Source of the DNA: Candidatus Aenigmatarchaeota archaeon
GTDB lineage: Archaea > Aenigmatarchaeota > Aenigmatarchaeia > QMZP01
DNA: 44,242 nucleotides
Assembly: GCA_030670085.1 (NCBI GenBank)
Contig: DAOVCJ010000006.1
Location: 1 to 44,242, forward strand
Direction of reading: 5' to 3'
The translations under genes and the position numbers were made by a program. How positions within the stretch are numbered: the stretch's first letter is position 1; each line of letters opens with the position of its first letter. Below, in pieces: positions 21,798 to 30,297 of the stretch. Under the pieces are notes generated by a model that was not told the origin of the DNA, searched no databases, and was given only the letters and a program-made list of their open reading frames with translations.

Positions 21798-24248
21798 ATG
21801 CCTGAGGAGATTGAGTTCTGCATACTGAACATAGACTATATGATGGAGGGGAATACCCCTGTTATCAGGGTGTGGGGGAAGACTGATAAGGGAAAAACAA
21901 TCTGCGTCCTTGACAGAACTTTCGAGCCGTATTTCTACATGGAGCCCAAGCCGGATTTGAAAAAAGCGGATATTGAGAATTTGAAGGCAAAGATTCTCAG
22001 AATGGAACTCGAGGGTGAGAAACCGGAAAGGGTCGAAATCTTGGACAAGACAATCCTGGGAAAGCCCCTGAAGGTTCTGAAGGTTAGTGTGAAGAGGCCT
22101 CCGGACGTCCCGAAGTTCCGGGATCTTCTGAAGGACTGGAAGGAGGTAAGGAACGAGTACGAATACGGGATTTCATTCTACAGGAGGTATCTGATAGACA
22201 ATGATCTCATACCAATGAGCTGGGCAAGGGTCTCTGGCAAGAAGATAGAATCCGGCCTGCTGGTGGACGAGACTATTGAGGCGAAGGAGGTTAAGCCAAT
22301 AGAAAGGGAGGGGCTACCGAACCTACATGTTATGGCCTTTGACATTGAGCTCGCAGAGGAGGATGGGGAAGGGAAGATAATAATGATTTCTTTCAGGAGC
22401 AACAGGGGGTTGAACAAGGTTATAACGTACAAGAAAGTCAAGGGAAAGGGAACAGAGCTTGTCAGGAGCGAGGAGGAGCTCCTCAAAAGGTTCACCGAGG
22501 TTGTGAAAGAACAGAACCCTGACATAATCGTCGGGTACAACACAGACAGGTATGATTTTCTGAAGCTGAATGAGAGATGTGAGAAATACAGGATAGAGTT
22601 GAGGCTTGGAAGGGATGACAGGCATGTTGTTTTCAGGAAGAGGGGTAGAATCTTCTCAGCTCAGATAAACGGCAGGGTTCATGTAGACCTTTTTGACTTC
22701 ATAGAACATATCCTGGGAAGTTCCCTGGCAACAGAAACCCTGACCCTTGACAGAGTCGCAAAGGAAATCCTGGGAAAGGGAAAGAAAAAAGTCGAATGGA
22801 AGGAGATTGAAAAGGCATGGAAGGAGGGAAAGAACCTAGAAAGGATTGTTGAGTACTGTAGATGGGACTCGGAACTAACCCTGCTCCTTTCGGATCATCT
22901 GCTTCCCCAGATATATGAACTCTGCAAAACAGTGGGCCAGATCCTTTTTGATGTTTCTCGAATGACCTACTCACAGCTTGTGGAGTGGTTACTGATAAGG
23001 AATGCCTACAGGATTGGGGAGATATCCCAGAACAGGCCAAAGTACGATGAGGTTATGAGAAGGAGGAAGTATCCGGCCTACACAGGGGGTTATGTTCACG
23101 TTCCAAAGGAGGGCATACATGACAAGATCGCTCTCTTTGATTTTGCCTCGCTGTACCCCACCATAACCATAACCCACAACGTCTCCCCTGATACGCTTAA
23201 CTGCATATGCTGCAAATCAGGGGATTCAAAGAAGAACAAGGTCCCGGGACAGGAACACTACTACTGCAAGAAGAAGATTGGGTTCATACCCAATATCATC
23301 AAAGAACTGCTGGAGAAGAGGAACAATATCAAAAGGAAAATGGACAGAGCGAAACCATACAGTATAAAGTACAAGGGCCTTGACAACAGGCAGTACGCTT
23401 TGAAGGTCTTGACGAATTCCATATACGGTTACTATGCCTTTGCGGGCTCCAGATGGTACTCAAGGGTTTGTGCGGAATCCATAACCGCATGGGGTAGGTT
23501 CTACATAAAGAAGGTCATATCAATGGCTGAGAGGATGAAGTATGAGGTTATTTATGGTGATACGGATTCCCTCTTCCTTAAAGTGAGAGGCCAGAAGCAT
23601 GCAACAGATTTCCTGAAGAGGGTTAACAGGTCCCTCCCAGGGATAATGGAACTGGATTTCAGGGATCTTTATAAATCCGGGATATTTGTTCTAGGGAAGA
23701 CGGGGATTGCTGCAAAGAAGCGTTATGCGCTGATAGATTTCGATGGGAAGATAACGATAAGGGGATTTGAGAAGGTCAGGAGGGATTGGTCAAAAATCGC
23801 GAAGGACACGCAGGAAAACGTCCTGTTTGCGGTTCTGAAGGACAAATCTCCAAAGAAGGCGGTAAAAATCGTAAAGAAAACCATAGATGATATTCAAAAA
23901 AACAGAGTTGATATGGATGATCTGGTTATCTATTCCCAAGTAACCAGGCCCCTGTCCAAGTACGAACAGATAAGTCCCCATGTCGTTGCTGCGAGAAAAG
24001 CAAGGGAAAGGGGAAGGGTTATCAAGGAGGGATCAACCATAAGTTTCATAATAACCAAGGGTTCTGGTTCAATCTCCACGAGGGCAGAGCCCGCTGAGGA
24101 TGCCAAAAACTATGATCCTGACTATTACATAAACCACCAGGTAATTCCCGCTGCTCTGCGAGTTCTCTCTGGCCTGGGGTACACAGAGGGGAATTTTGAA
24201 AGTGGGGAGAAGAAGGCACAGGTCTCCATCTCAAGGTTTGTGAAGTGA
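21798..24248 (+). CDS. polB: Family-B DNA polymerase
   Basis: This replicative-type polymerase has 816 residues. The 3'-5' exonuclease domain shows ExoI F-D-I-E (near residue 179), ExoII with Y-N-T-D-R-Y-D-F and ExoIII Y-C-R-W-D-S-E. The polymerase domain shows motif A D-F-A-S-L-Y-P-T-I (near 448), motif B with L-K-V-L-T-N-S-I-Y-G-Y and motif C Y-G-D-T-D-S (near 585). A Cys-rich insertion (C-I-C-C-K ... Y-C-K) sits between motifs A and B. The length is typical, so there is no intein. A TATA-like box about 27 nt before the ATG indicates a leaderless mRNA. The gene ends 2 nt before the convergent VTT gene. Confidence 0.97.
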   Translation: MPEEIEFCILNIDYMMEGNTPVIRVWGKTDKGKTICVLDRTFEPYFYMEPKPDLKKADIENLKAKILRMELEGEKPERVEILDKTILGKPLKVLKVSVKRPPDVPKFRDLLKDWKEVRNEYEYGISFYRRYLIDNDLIPMSWARVSGKKIESGLLVDETIEAKEVKPIEREGLPNLHVMAFDIELAEEDGEGKIIMISFRSNRGLNKVITYKKVKGKGTELVRSEEELLKRFTEVVKEQNPDIIVGYNTDRYDFLKLNERCEKYRIELRLGRDDRHVVFRKRGRIFSAQINGRVHVDLFDFIEHILGSSLATETLTLDRVAKEILGKGKKKVEWKEIEKAWKEGKNLERIVEYCRWDSELTLLLSDHLLPQIYELCKTVGQILFDVSRMTYSQLVEWLLIRNAYRIGEISQNRPKYDEVMRRRKYPAYTGGYVHVPKEGIHDKIALFDFASLYPTITITHNVSPDTLNCICCKSGDSKKNKVPGQEHYYCKKKIGFIPNIIKELLEKRNNIKRKMDRAKPYSIKYKGLDNRQYALKVLTNSIYGYYAFAGSRWYSRVCAESITAWGRFYIKKVISMAERMKYEVIYGDTDSLFLKVRGQKHATDFLKRVNRSLPGIMELDFRDLYKSGIFVLGKTGIAAKKRYALIDFDGKITIRGFEKVRRDWSKIAKDTQENVLFAVLKDKSPKKAVKIVKKTIDDIQKNRVDMDDLVIYSQVTRPLSKYEQISPHVVAARKARERGRVIKEGSTISFIITKGSGSISTRAEPAEDAKNYDPDYYINHQVIPAALRVLSGLGYTEGNFESGEKKAQVSISRFVK

Positions 24249-24250
24249 TG

Positions 24251-24760
24251 TCACACCCAACCAAAAACACCAGCCATCCAGGCTACTGAGTAGAATCCTG
24301 CCCAGGCTAGAATAACATTGATTATTACTTTTCCTATGACTGTTGCGAGGAAGAATCTCTTTAAGTCGTATTTAATTATCCCGGCAAGTATTCCTATTAT
24401 ATCGTATGGTAATGGTGTGGCTGCGAAAAGAATTATGACAGGAAATACACCCTTGTTATCTGACCATTTCTTTGCTTTGGAGAGCCATTTCTGATTCTTG
24501 CTCTTTATAACTTCCCTCCCACCGATTCCAAGAACGTAACCCGTTAACTCTCCTATTGCGGCTCCCACTCCCGCAGTTATTCCAACTAACCATGGATTCA
24601 AAATCGCTCCAGCAAAGAAGGAAATCGCAAAAACAGGAACAGGAAGGAATATCGAGGCGTTTCCCAGTATGCTTACCACAAAGATTCCCAGATAGCCCCA
24701 GGTTACAGCAATATCCTGGGACCACAAAACGAACTGTTGTGCAAGGGCAAGGATGTCCAT
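24251..24760 (-). CDS. VTT-domain (DedA-like) membrane protein, second copy
   Basis: This 169-residue membrane protein has the VTT-family pattern: F-L-P-V-P-V-F-A-I in the first re-entrant part, G-x-x-x-G-E-L-T-G-Y-V-L-G, and F-A-A-T-P-L-P-Y-D-I-I-G-I-L-A-G-I in the second, followed by R-F-F-L-A-T-V-I-G-K. It is a paralogue of the protein at 1629-2117 but diverged. The family is linked to lipid or prenyl-lipid transbilayer movement; the archaeal role is open. The end is 2 nt from the polB stop, with no room for a separate terminator, so the transcripts must overlap. Confidence 0.85.
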   Translation of the reverse strand: MDILALAQQFVLWSQDIAVTWGYLGIFVVSILGNASIFLPVPVFAISFFAGAILNPWLVGITAGVGAAIGELTGYVLGIGGREVIKSKNQKWLSKAKKWSDNKGVFPVIILFAATPLPYDIIGILAGIIKYDLKRFFLATVIGKVIINVILAWAGFYSVAWMAGVFGWV

Positions 24761-24803
24761 ATGTTTTTATTGTTGTTCTGGTTAAATAAAATGGAGTGAT
24801 CTT

Positions 24804-25223
24804 ATGGCTGTGGAGACAAAGACGATAAGGGTGTCATCAAAGGCAGAGACAGATATCATAAACATAACAGAACAGGTTTCCCACGCAGTCCAAGATTCGA
24901 AAGTCAGGAATGGGATTGTTAACGTATTCGTACCGGGGTCCACTGCGTCTGTTTCAACTATCGAATTTGAGCCGAACCTGGTCAAGGACTTTGAGGACGC
25001 TATAGAGAGACTGGTTCCATCAGATATCAAGTACAGGCACACAGAAACCTGGGGTGATGACAACGGGAAGTCACATGTCAGGGCGACCCTGGTTCAGCCA
25101 GGACTGACCGTTCCCTTCCGGGACAAGAAACTGCTTTTGGGGCAGTGGCAGCAGCTGGTCCTCATTGACTTTGACGTCCCTGCCAGAACAAGGGAAGTGG
25201 TTCTGCAGATTATTGGAGAGTGA
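24804..25223 (+). CDS. YjbQ/UPF0047 family protein
   Basis: This 139-residue protein shows the UPF0047 signature: G-I-V-N-V-F-V-P-G-S-T-A-S-V-S-T-I-E-F-E-P near the middle (family H/P-x-S-T-A with T-x-x-E), then R-H-T-E-T-W-G-D-D-N-G-K-S-H-V-R-A-T-L and the C-terminal W-Q-Q-L-V-L-I-D-F-D run. The family is linked to thiamin-phosphate-synthase-like activity in bacteria, but the biological role is uncertain. GGAGTGAT lies 4-5 nt before the ATG. The 3' end overlaps the convergent alaX gene by 14 nt. Confidence 0.9.
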   Translation: MAVETKTIRVSSKAETDIINITEQVSHAVQDSKVRNGIVNVFVPGSTASVSTIEFEPNLVKDFEDAIERLVPSDIKYRHTETWGDDNGKSHVRATLVQPGLTVPFRDKKLLLGQWQQLVLIDFDVPARTREVVLQIIGE

Positions 25224-25938
25224 AGTAAACCCTTCGGTTGTTTTTGCCCTTGTTTTCTGCCCTCTCGAATTTTATTTCTCCTATCTCTTTCAGGCTCTTC
25301 ACATGGGTTCCACCGTCCGCCTCCTTTATGAGGCCGACTATGTCAACTATCCTTATGTTCTTGACTGAAGGCGGGAGCATCTTTTCAGGGTCCACACCCG
25401 CGAGTTTGAACAGGCCCTTGTCCTTGATTGCTTCCTCTCTGGGCATGTAGGATATCTTTATGGGCAGATCCTTATTTATGAAATCATTCGACATCTTAAT
25501 GTACTCGATGATTTTTTCCTTGTCAAAATCCTCTAGGTTCAGATCAATTCTGGAGTGATCGGTTCCCAGCTGGTTCCCTGTAATAAGGGCGCCTGTCTCG
25601 TTCTCTATTACCCCGCTTAGGACATGGGCAGCGGTGTGCATCCTCATCAATCGATATCTTCGGTCCCAGTCTATCCTACACTTCATCTTGTCTCCTTCCT
25701 TCAGTCCCTCATTGTCGACCTCGTGTGAGATGTTCCCTCCGAATTTCCCAACAAAGACAACCTTGAAAACCATCCCGTCTGATGTTCTCACCATCTCTCC
25801 GATATCCCATGGCTGCCCGCCTGACTTGGGATAGAAAGCTGTTTTGTCTAGGACAATGAACTTCTTGTCTGCCTTAGCTACATCTGCCTCCCACTCCTTC
25901 AGGTAGGAGTCATCCAGGTACAGGGCGTCTCTGGTCAT
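25210..25938 (-). CDS. alaX: Alanyl-tRNA editing protein AlaX, medium form
   Basis: This freestanding editing protein of 242 residues hydrolyses mischarged Ser-tRNA(Ala). The zinc site is built from H-T-A-A-H near residues 101-105 and a late A-D-G-G-T-H-V, where the Cys found in many relatives of the C-G-G-T-H motif is Asp, as in some archaeal AlaX-M proteins. The N-terminal part with F-Y-P-K-S-G-G-Q-P-W-D is the glycine-rich extension typical of AlaX-M. It shares a bidirectional AT-rich promoter (about 25940-25970) with the IMPase gene. With the YbaK homologue this makes two trans-editing factors in the window. Confidence 0.92.
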   Translation of the reverse strand: MTRDALYLDDSYLKEWEADVAKADKKFIVLDKTAFYPKSGGQPWDIGEMVRTSDGMVFKVVFVGKFGGNISHEVDNEGLKEGDKMKCRIDWDRRYRLMRMHTAAHVLSGVIENETGALITGNQLGTDHSRIDLNLEDFDKEKIIEYIKMSNDFINKDLPIKISYMPREEAIKDKGLFKLAGVDPEKMLPPSVKNIRIVDIVGLIKEADGGTHVKSLKEIGEIKFERAENKGKNNRRVYFTLQ

Positions 25939-25974
25939 AATCTATAAATTAAAGACAATGATATATAAATTTAT

Positions 25975-26754
25975 ATGGGCTTCAGGAAGGTTGCTGTGGA
26001 GGCTGTGAAGGAATCAGGCAAAGTGATCAGAGAGAACTTCGGTCATGTGAAAGGCTTGAAGATAAAGCATGGGGACTGGCGCGACCTGGTAACGGATATT
26101 GACATAGAGGCCAATAAGATAATACTCAACATTCTGAAAGAAAACTTCCCTGAGCACAATATAATATCAGAGGAAGCCAAGCCTTTCGAGAGGGGATCGG
26201 ATTACGTTTGGTTTGTTGATCCAATGGATGGGACAACCAATTACACTGTGGCATTTCCGTTCATAGGAACGTGTATAGGTCTGACGTTTAAAGGGAAACC
26301 AATTCTTGGAGTGGTCTACAACCCCATAATAGATGAGTTCTTTGTTGGAGAGGATGGCAAGGGAGCGACTCTGAATGGTGAGGAAATCCGGGTATCGGAA
26401 AATTCCGAACTCAAGAAAACCATTGTCAGTTTCTGTCATATGAACACACCAGAGAGTATAATGAGTGTGGAGAAGCCCTTCCGGTATTTCAAGACCAATG
26501 CAAGGGATTACAGAAAGTTTGGTTCAGGGGGGCTGGAAATCTGCTGGGTTGCGTGCGGGAGGAACGACGTCTACTTCAGGCCTGATGTGGTCCTTCATGA
26601 TGTAATTCCGGGTTATGTGATTGCGAAAGAATCAGGCGCGAAAATAACGGACTGGCAGAACAGGCCATGGAAATTGGAATCGAAGAACCTGCTCGTAACC
26701 AACGGGACCAAGATTCATGAAAATGTTTTGGGGATTATAAATCGTTCGAAATAA
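25975..26754 (+). CDS. Inositol monophosphatase family protein
   Basis: This 259-residue sugar phosphatase family protein has metal-binding motif 1 D-P-M-D-G-T-T-N-Y and the upstream Glu of I-S-E-E. Motif 2, usually W-D-x-A-A-G, is here L-H-D-V-I-P-G-Y: the metal-ligand Asp is kept but the Trp and both Ala are changed. In archaea such proteins act on inositol-1-phosphate and/or fructose-1,6-bisphosphate; I cannot tell which. A TATA-like CTATAAATTAAAG about 30 nt upstream indicates a short or absent leader. Downstream is a tiny ORF on the other strand. Confidence 0.88.
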   Translation: MGFRKVAVEAVKESGKVIRENFGHVKGLKIKHGDWRDLVTDIDIEANKIILNILKENFPEHNIISEEAKPFERGSDYVWFVDPMDGTTNYTVAFPFIGTCIGLTFKGKPILGVVYNPIIDEFFVGEDGKGATLNGEEIRVSENSELKKTIVSFCHMNTPESIMSVEKPFRYFKTNARDYRKFGSGGLEICWVACGRNDVYFRPDVVLHDVIPGYVIAKESGAKITDWQNRPWKLESKNLLVTNGTKIHENVLGIINRSK

Positions 26755-26792
26755 AACTAAAAAAGTTATTTCGGGTTTTAAGAATTGATTGC

Positions 26793-26849
26793 TTACCTCT
26801 TTCTCTTTGCCTTTCTCTTTGCCTTCTTTGCCCTTTTTCTTACTGCCAT
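26793..26849 (-). CDS. Candidate 18-residue highly basic peptide
   Basis: The frame ATG(26849)-TAA encodes M-A-V-R-K-R-A-K-K-A-K-R-K-A-K-R-K-R: 12 of 18 residues are Lys or Arg, with a repeated A-K-R-K unit like a histone-H1-type tail. A TATA-like TTTATTTAAG on the minus strand lies about 26-30 nt upstream, the right distance for a leaderless mRNA. The gap 26755-26991 holds nothing else. The peptide resembles the basic tails of RpoB', RpoA'' and aIF2-gamma here. It could be a detached tail, a nucleic-acid-condensing peptide, or chance. Confidence 0.35.
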   Translation of the reverse strand: MAVRKRAKKAKRKAKRKR

Positions 26850-26991
26850 GTAAATCTGTATAATAATTGTTCTTTCTTAAATAAAAAGTTTTTCAAAAAT
26901 TTTTCAAAAACTGCTTTTTCGAGGTAAAAGTCCCTTTAAAAGATTATCTAAGAATAAAATAACTGCATAGCAAGGAATTTTAGGTGAAAGT

Positions 26992-28236
26992 ATGGACTTA
27001 CATCAGAATCCGAAAATAAAGACGTACCACATGCTAAATGATAGCCCTGCCAGCCGTAAGAATACCAGGGAGAAGTTGAGGGATTATGGGGGTGGTATTG
27101 CCCTTGTTCTTCCATCACTCTACAAGGAGATTCAGGGAGAGGGTCTTCCTATTATAGGGGAAAAACTGAAGGATGTGGATTACATCAATCAACTTGTTGT
27201 TGTTTTGGATGGACCATCAAATAAGAAAAATTTTGATGAGTTTAGCGAATTTTTCTCAGGGCTTCCAGGGGATCCCAAGATTGTTTGGACAGAAGGTAAA
27301 AGAGTAAAAACATTGTACGAGTCGTTAAAAAAAAAGGACCTTGATTTCGACCATCGTGGTAAAGGAAGAGCTGTTCATCTGGCCAATGGGTACATACTTG
27401 CAATAGGAAAGAGCAGGGTTATAGCATTGCATGACTGTGATATAAAAACATATGATACGAGTATCGTTGACAGACTAGTCTACCCGATTGCTAAACGGGG
27501 AGACGAGTTCTGCAAGGGTTTTTACAGCAGGCATACAGAAGAAATGTACGGAAGGGTTGCGAGGCTTTTCATTATCCCTCTGCTAAGGGCTTTGAAAAAA
27601 GTGGATAGTATCAAGAAAAACGAAGATGCCATGGAATTTCTTGAGTATATGGAATCCTTCAGGTATCCTAGTGCAGGCGAGGTTTCGATGAGGCGAGGAC
27701 TTGCACGAACAATCAGAATGCCTTATGACTGGAGCATTGAAGTTGGAATGTTGGCAGAGGTTTACGAAAAAATGTCATTGGATAAGATATGCCAGAGTGA
27801 GCTTTTGGATGTGGGATATGAACACAAGCATCAGGAGTTATCTCAGGATGATAGAGAAGGGGGTTTGCATAAGATGTCAAGAGAGATTGCCAAATCCATA
27901 TTTAGAACTCTGGCAAGACATCATGGCGTTACTTTCACTGATGACATATTCAGAACCCTGGAACAGTTATACGTTAAAGAGGCAGAAAAACTGATAGATA
28001 TTTATGAGGGTGATGCAGAAATTAACGCACTTGATTATAACAGGCATGAAGAGAAGGTTATTGTGGAAACATTCGCTGATAAATCATTAAAGGAGGCTAA
28101 AGACGAATATAACCGATATGTTGAAAGTGATCCCACGCTCCCATCCTGGGAAAGAATCATTTCAGCAGATCCTGATTTTTTCAAGAAGTTTGAGGACGCT
28201 GTTGGAGAGGACAACTTACGTCATGTTATGATATAG
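26992..28236 (+). CDS. GT-A glycosyltransferase, glucosyl-3-phosphoglycerate synthase-like
   Basis: This 414-residue protein has a GT-A fold with L-V-V-V-L-D-G, then G-K-G-R-A-V-H-L-A-N-G, and a metal-binding A-L-H-D-C-D-I (D-x-D). The C-terminal segment Y-P-S-A-G-E-V-S-M-R-R-G-L-A, followed by D-W-S-I-E-V-G-M-L-A-E-V, is characteristic of GT81-type glucosyl-3-phosphoglycerate synthases and relatives. Such enzymes make precursors of the compatible solute glucosylglycerate. No matching phosphatase lies adjacent, although the IMPase-family gene is just upstream. Residues 280-414 are an additional helical region. GGTGA lies 4 nt before the ATG. Confidence 0.75.
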   Translation: MDLHQNPKIKTYHMLNDSPASRKNTREKLRDYGGGIALVLPSLYKEIQGEGLPIIGEKLKDVDYINQLVVVLDGPSNKKNFDEFSEFFSGLPGDPKIVWTEGKRVKTLYESLKKKDLDFDHRGKGRAVHLANGYILAIGKSRVIALHDCDIKTYDTSIVDRLVYPIAKRGDEFCKGFYSRHTEEMYGRVARLFIIPLLRALKKVDSIKKNEDAMEFLEYMESFRYPSAGEVSMRRGLARTIRMPYDWSIEVGMLAEVYEKMSLDKICQSELLDVGYEHKHQELSQDDREGGLHKMSREIAKSIFRTLARHHGVTFTDDIFRTLEQLYVKEAEKLIDIYEGDAEINALDYNRHEEKVIVETFADKSLKEAKDEYNRYVESDPTLPSWERIISADPDFFKKFEDAVGEDNLRHVMI

Positions 28237-28307
28237 TTTGTCAAACGGTTAGACACGTTTCTCCAAACATTATAAATCCAAAGAACAATTTTATTATTAG
28301 GGGTTTT

Positions 28308-29201
28308 ATGGAGAAGGAAGTTCTGGATAAATACAAGAAAGCGGGGAGTGTTACTGCAGAGGTAAGGCAGGAGATTTCCAAGATGCTGAAGCCTGGACTG
28401 AAGATTCTGGATCTCGCAAACAGGGTCGATGATCTGATAGAAAAGAAGGGAGCCAAGCCAGCATTCCCTGTGAACATCTCGATAAACGAGGTTGCTGCTC
28501 ACTACACCCCATCCTTTGGGGATACGAAGGAAATAGAGGAAGGTAATTTGGTAAAGATTGACATAGGGGCTCACATAGATGGTTACATAGGGGACATGGC
28601 GTTCACTTACTGCTCCCAGCCGAACCATTTGCTTAAGGCATCGGAGAAGGTTCTGGAGAAGGCTATCAAGATTATAAAGCCAGGGGTTTCCCTTGCAGAG
28701 ATAGGAACAACAATCGAAAATTCTGCAAAGGATCAGGGTGTTGGAGTTATCGTCAACCTTACAGGACATACGCTGGATAAATATGTCTTCCATGGTCCGC
28801 CCTCAATTCTCAACGTGAAGAACGACCTCGACCACAGGTTCAAGGAGTGGGATGTCATTGCCCTGGAGCCGTTCATAACAGAAACCAATGGTCATGTAAA
28901 GAACTCCGGAACGGTTGAGATATACAGGTATCTCATGGACAGGCCAGTGAGATTGATGGAGGCGAGGAATATCCTGGCGATGGCGAGGGATGAATATCAT
29001 TCGTTACCCTTTGCTAAGCGATGGCTCTACAAGAAATTCTCACCCATCAAGGTATCGCTCGCGTTGAGGCAGCTGGGAGCGGTGGAAGCGTTGGAAACCT
29101 ACCCTGTTCTGAAGGAGGTTGAAAACAAACCCATTGCCCAGTCTGAACACACAATAATCGTAATGGACAAACCAATCATAACGACGAGGTTGGTTGAATG
29201 A
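28308..29201 (+). CDS. map: Methionine aminopeptidase, type II
   Basis: This 297-residue enzyme removes initiator methionine. Metal ligands are visible: Asp in I-D-I-G-A-H-I-D, Asp in G-D-M-A-F, His in L-T-G-H-T-L, Glu in L-E-P-F-I-T and the last Glu in S-E-H-T-I-I-V. The 60-residue insertion between the His and last Glu ligands identifies the archaeal/eukaryotic type II form. A TATA-like CATTATAAATC is about 40 nt upstream and AGGGG lies 5-6 nt before the ATG. Its stop overlaps the ATG of the next Nudix gene (ATGA), so map, the Nudix gene and the MGMT gene form an operon. Confidence 0.95.
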   Translation: MEKEVLDKYKKAGSVTAEVRQEISKMLKPGLKILDLANRVDDLIEKKGAKPAFPVNISINEVAAHYTPSFGDTKEIEEGNLVKIDIGAHIDGYIGDMAFTYCSQPNHLLKASEKVLEKAIKIIKPGVSLAEIGTTIENSAKDQGVGVIVNLTGHTLDKYVFHGPPSILNVKNDLDHRFKEWDVIALEPFITETNGHVKNSGTVEIYRYLMDRPVRLMEARNILAMARDEYHSLPFAKRWLYKKFSPIKVSLALRQLGAVEALETYPVLKEVENKPIAQSEHTIIVMDKPIITTRLVE

Positions 29202-29692
29202 GTTTTGTTGTTGGAACGGTTCTGGGTATTGTGAAGAACGACGAGATTCTTCTGATAAACAGAAACAAGTATCCATTTGTTGGTTTCTGGGGCCTTCCTG
29301 GAGGAAAGGTGGAGGTGGGAGAGCGTATAGAGGAAACCGCTCTCAGGGAAGCGCTTGAGGAAACAGGTCTGGATATGGATTTTCACTCATTCAGGGGAAC
29401 AGTCTCAGCACGTATAATGGAAAGTGGAAAGGCCCTGAACCATTTCATTCTTCTCGTGTGCAGGCTGAGTCCCAAGGAAGGTGAGATTAAACAGGGCGGT
29501 GAAGGAGAACTCAGATGGTTCAAACTCGGTGAACTTGATGGTATGAAGGATAGGATTATACCAGACGATCTCCATATGATAAACAAGATGATTCTCAGCG
29601 AGGAGAAAAAGAACTTCACAAGCGTTATGGAAAAGAATGGGAATGATTACATTCTCAGGGAATTTGAAGTGAATGAATATGGGAAGAAGTGA
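29198..29692 (+). CDS. Nudix hydrolase (MutT-like)
   Basis: This 164-residue protein has a complete Nudix box: G-G-K-V-E-V-G-E-R-I-E-E-T-A-L-R-E-A-L-E (box then ends E-T-G-L-D), so all catalytic Glu residues are present. The preceding I-N-R-N-K-Y-P-F-V-G-F-W-G-L-P is the normal substrate-side strand. Substrate is unknown; dNTP sanitation or nucleotide-sugar hydrolysis are common. The start overlaps the map stop by 4 nt. About 40 residues at the C-terminus exceed the core domain. Confidence 0.9.
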   Translation: MSFVVGTVLGIVKNDEILLINRNKYPFVGFWGLPGGKVEVGERIEETALREALEETGLDMDFHSFRGTVSARIMESGKALNHFILLVCRLSPKEGEIKQGGEGELRWFKLGELDGMKDRIIPDDLHMINKMILSEEKKNFTSVMEKNGNDYILREFEVNEYGKK

Positions 29693-29996
29693 ATTCTCAG
29701 AAAGGGTTCTTGATATTTGCAGGAAGGTTCCGAAGGGAAGGATTACAACTTATGGGGAGATTGCAAGGGCTCTGGGAAAGCCCAAAGCCTCCAGGGTAGT
29801 GGGGCAGGCTCTGAAGAGGAACCCGAAACCCATTGAAACCCCATGCCACAGGGTGGTTCGCTCTGACGGTAGTTTGGGAGGGTACGGAGGCCCGGGCAGA
29901 AAGGGGGTGGAGAAAAAGAAGAGTCTGCTGAAAAAAGAGGGGGTAAGAGTAGAGAAGGACAGAATAAAAATAAGAAATTATCTTTACCGTTTTTAA
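29679..29996 (+). CDS. ogt: O6-methylguanine-DNA methyltransferase, minimal C-terminal domain
   Basis: The product is about 105 residues from the ATG at 29679 (the ATG at 29673 is an alternative); GAAGTGA lies just upstream. It contains the winged-helix recognition part V-P-K-G-R-I-T-T-Y-G-E-I-A-R-A-L-G and the active-site I-E-T-P-C-H-R-V-V with the methyl-accepting Cys, followed by G-G-Y. The catalytic Cys is present, so this is not an alkyltransferase-like protein (which has Trp there). The usual N-terminal RNase H-like domain is absent. The gene is last of the map operon and overlaps the end of a convergent zinc-ribbon gene by 4 nt. Confidence 0.92.
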   Translation: MGRSEFSERVLDICRKVPKGRITTYGEIARALGKPKASRVVGQALKRNPKPIETPCHRVVRSDGSLGGYGGPGRKGVEKKKSLLKKEGVRVEKDRIKIRNYLYRF

Positions 29997-30142
29997 GACC
30001 ATATGTTTGGGTACTCCAGGTCTGATTCCACTACCAGACCGAACTCTGAGAATATTGCAAAGCAGTTCGGGCACCTGAAAACCTCTGGATTTTTGTGCCA
30101 GCACTTTCCAGATGTTCCGCATAATGGACACTTGTTTCGCAT
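29993..30142 (-). CDS. Small zinc-ribbon protein (49 residues)
   Basis: From the ATG at 30142 the protein starts M-R-N-K-C-P-L-C-G-T-S-G-K-C-W and later has F-R-C-P-N-C, giving two C-x-x-C knuckles plus an extra Cys and a His, a typical zinc ribbon. An upstream in-frame start at 30214 would read through the inverted-repeat element, so I prefer the shorter form. The gene has no close neighbour on its strand except L32e upstream. A nucleic-acid-binding role is likely from fold only. Confidence 0.65.
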   Translation of the reverse strand: MRNKCPLCGTSGKCWHKNPEVFRCPNCFAIFSEFGLVVESDLEYPNIWS

Positions 30143-30162
30143 AAGAACCAACCAGACAAGTT

Positions 30163-30239
30163 GGAATGACGGATAGGTTACAGTTGGATTGACGGATTGG
30201 TTATATTGGTTCAATCCGTCGAATTGCTTGGCTCATTCC
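30163..30239. repeat. Hairpin-family element, A/T-substituted form, with outer arms
   Basis: The inner stem GACGGATTG (30191-30199) pairs perfectly with CAATCCGTC (30212-30220) over a 12-nt loop GTTATATTGGTT. Outer arms GGAATGA (30163-30169) and TCATTCC (30233-30239) also pair. Compared with the tRNA-intron hairpin, one stem pair is changed on both sides (C-G to A-T) and the loop keeps TATATTG. It lies between the rpl32e 3' end and the zinc-ribbon gene. Confidence 0.7.
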
Positions 30240-30297
30240 GTCGTATGATTTAGTTTAATAATAATATGTGGCAGAACCTTTAAATATGGTTGATGTC

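Noticed and set aside
21798-24248. Intein in polB or in the RNA polymerase genes
   Set aside because: Protein lengths and motif spacing are normal; no intein splice-junction motifs were seen.
28245-28265. AAACG...CGTTT inverted repeat after the glycosyltransferase gene as another hairpin-family copy
   Set aside because: The stem is only 5 bp with an 8-nt loop and lacks the GACGG core and CGNAT bulge; probably a simple terminator or chance.
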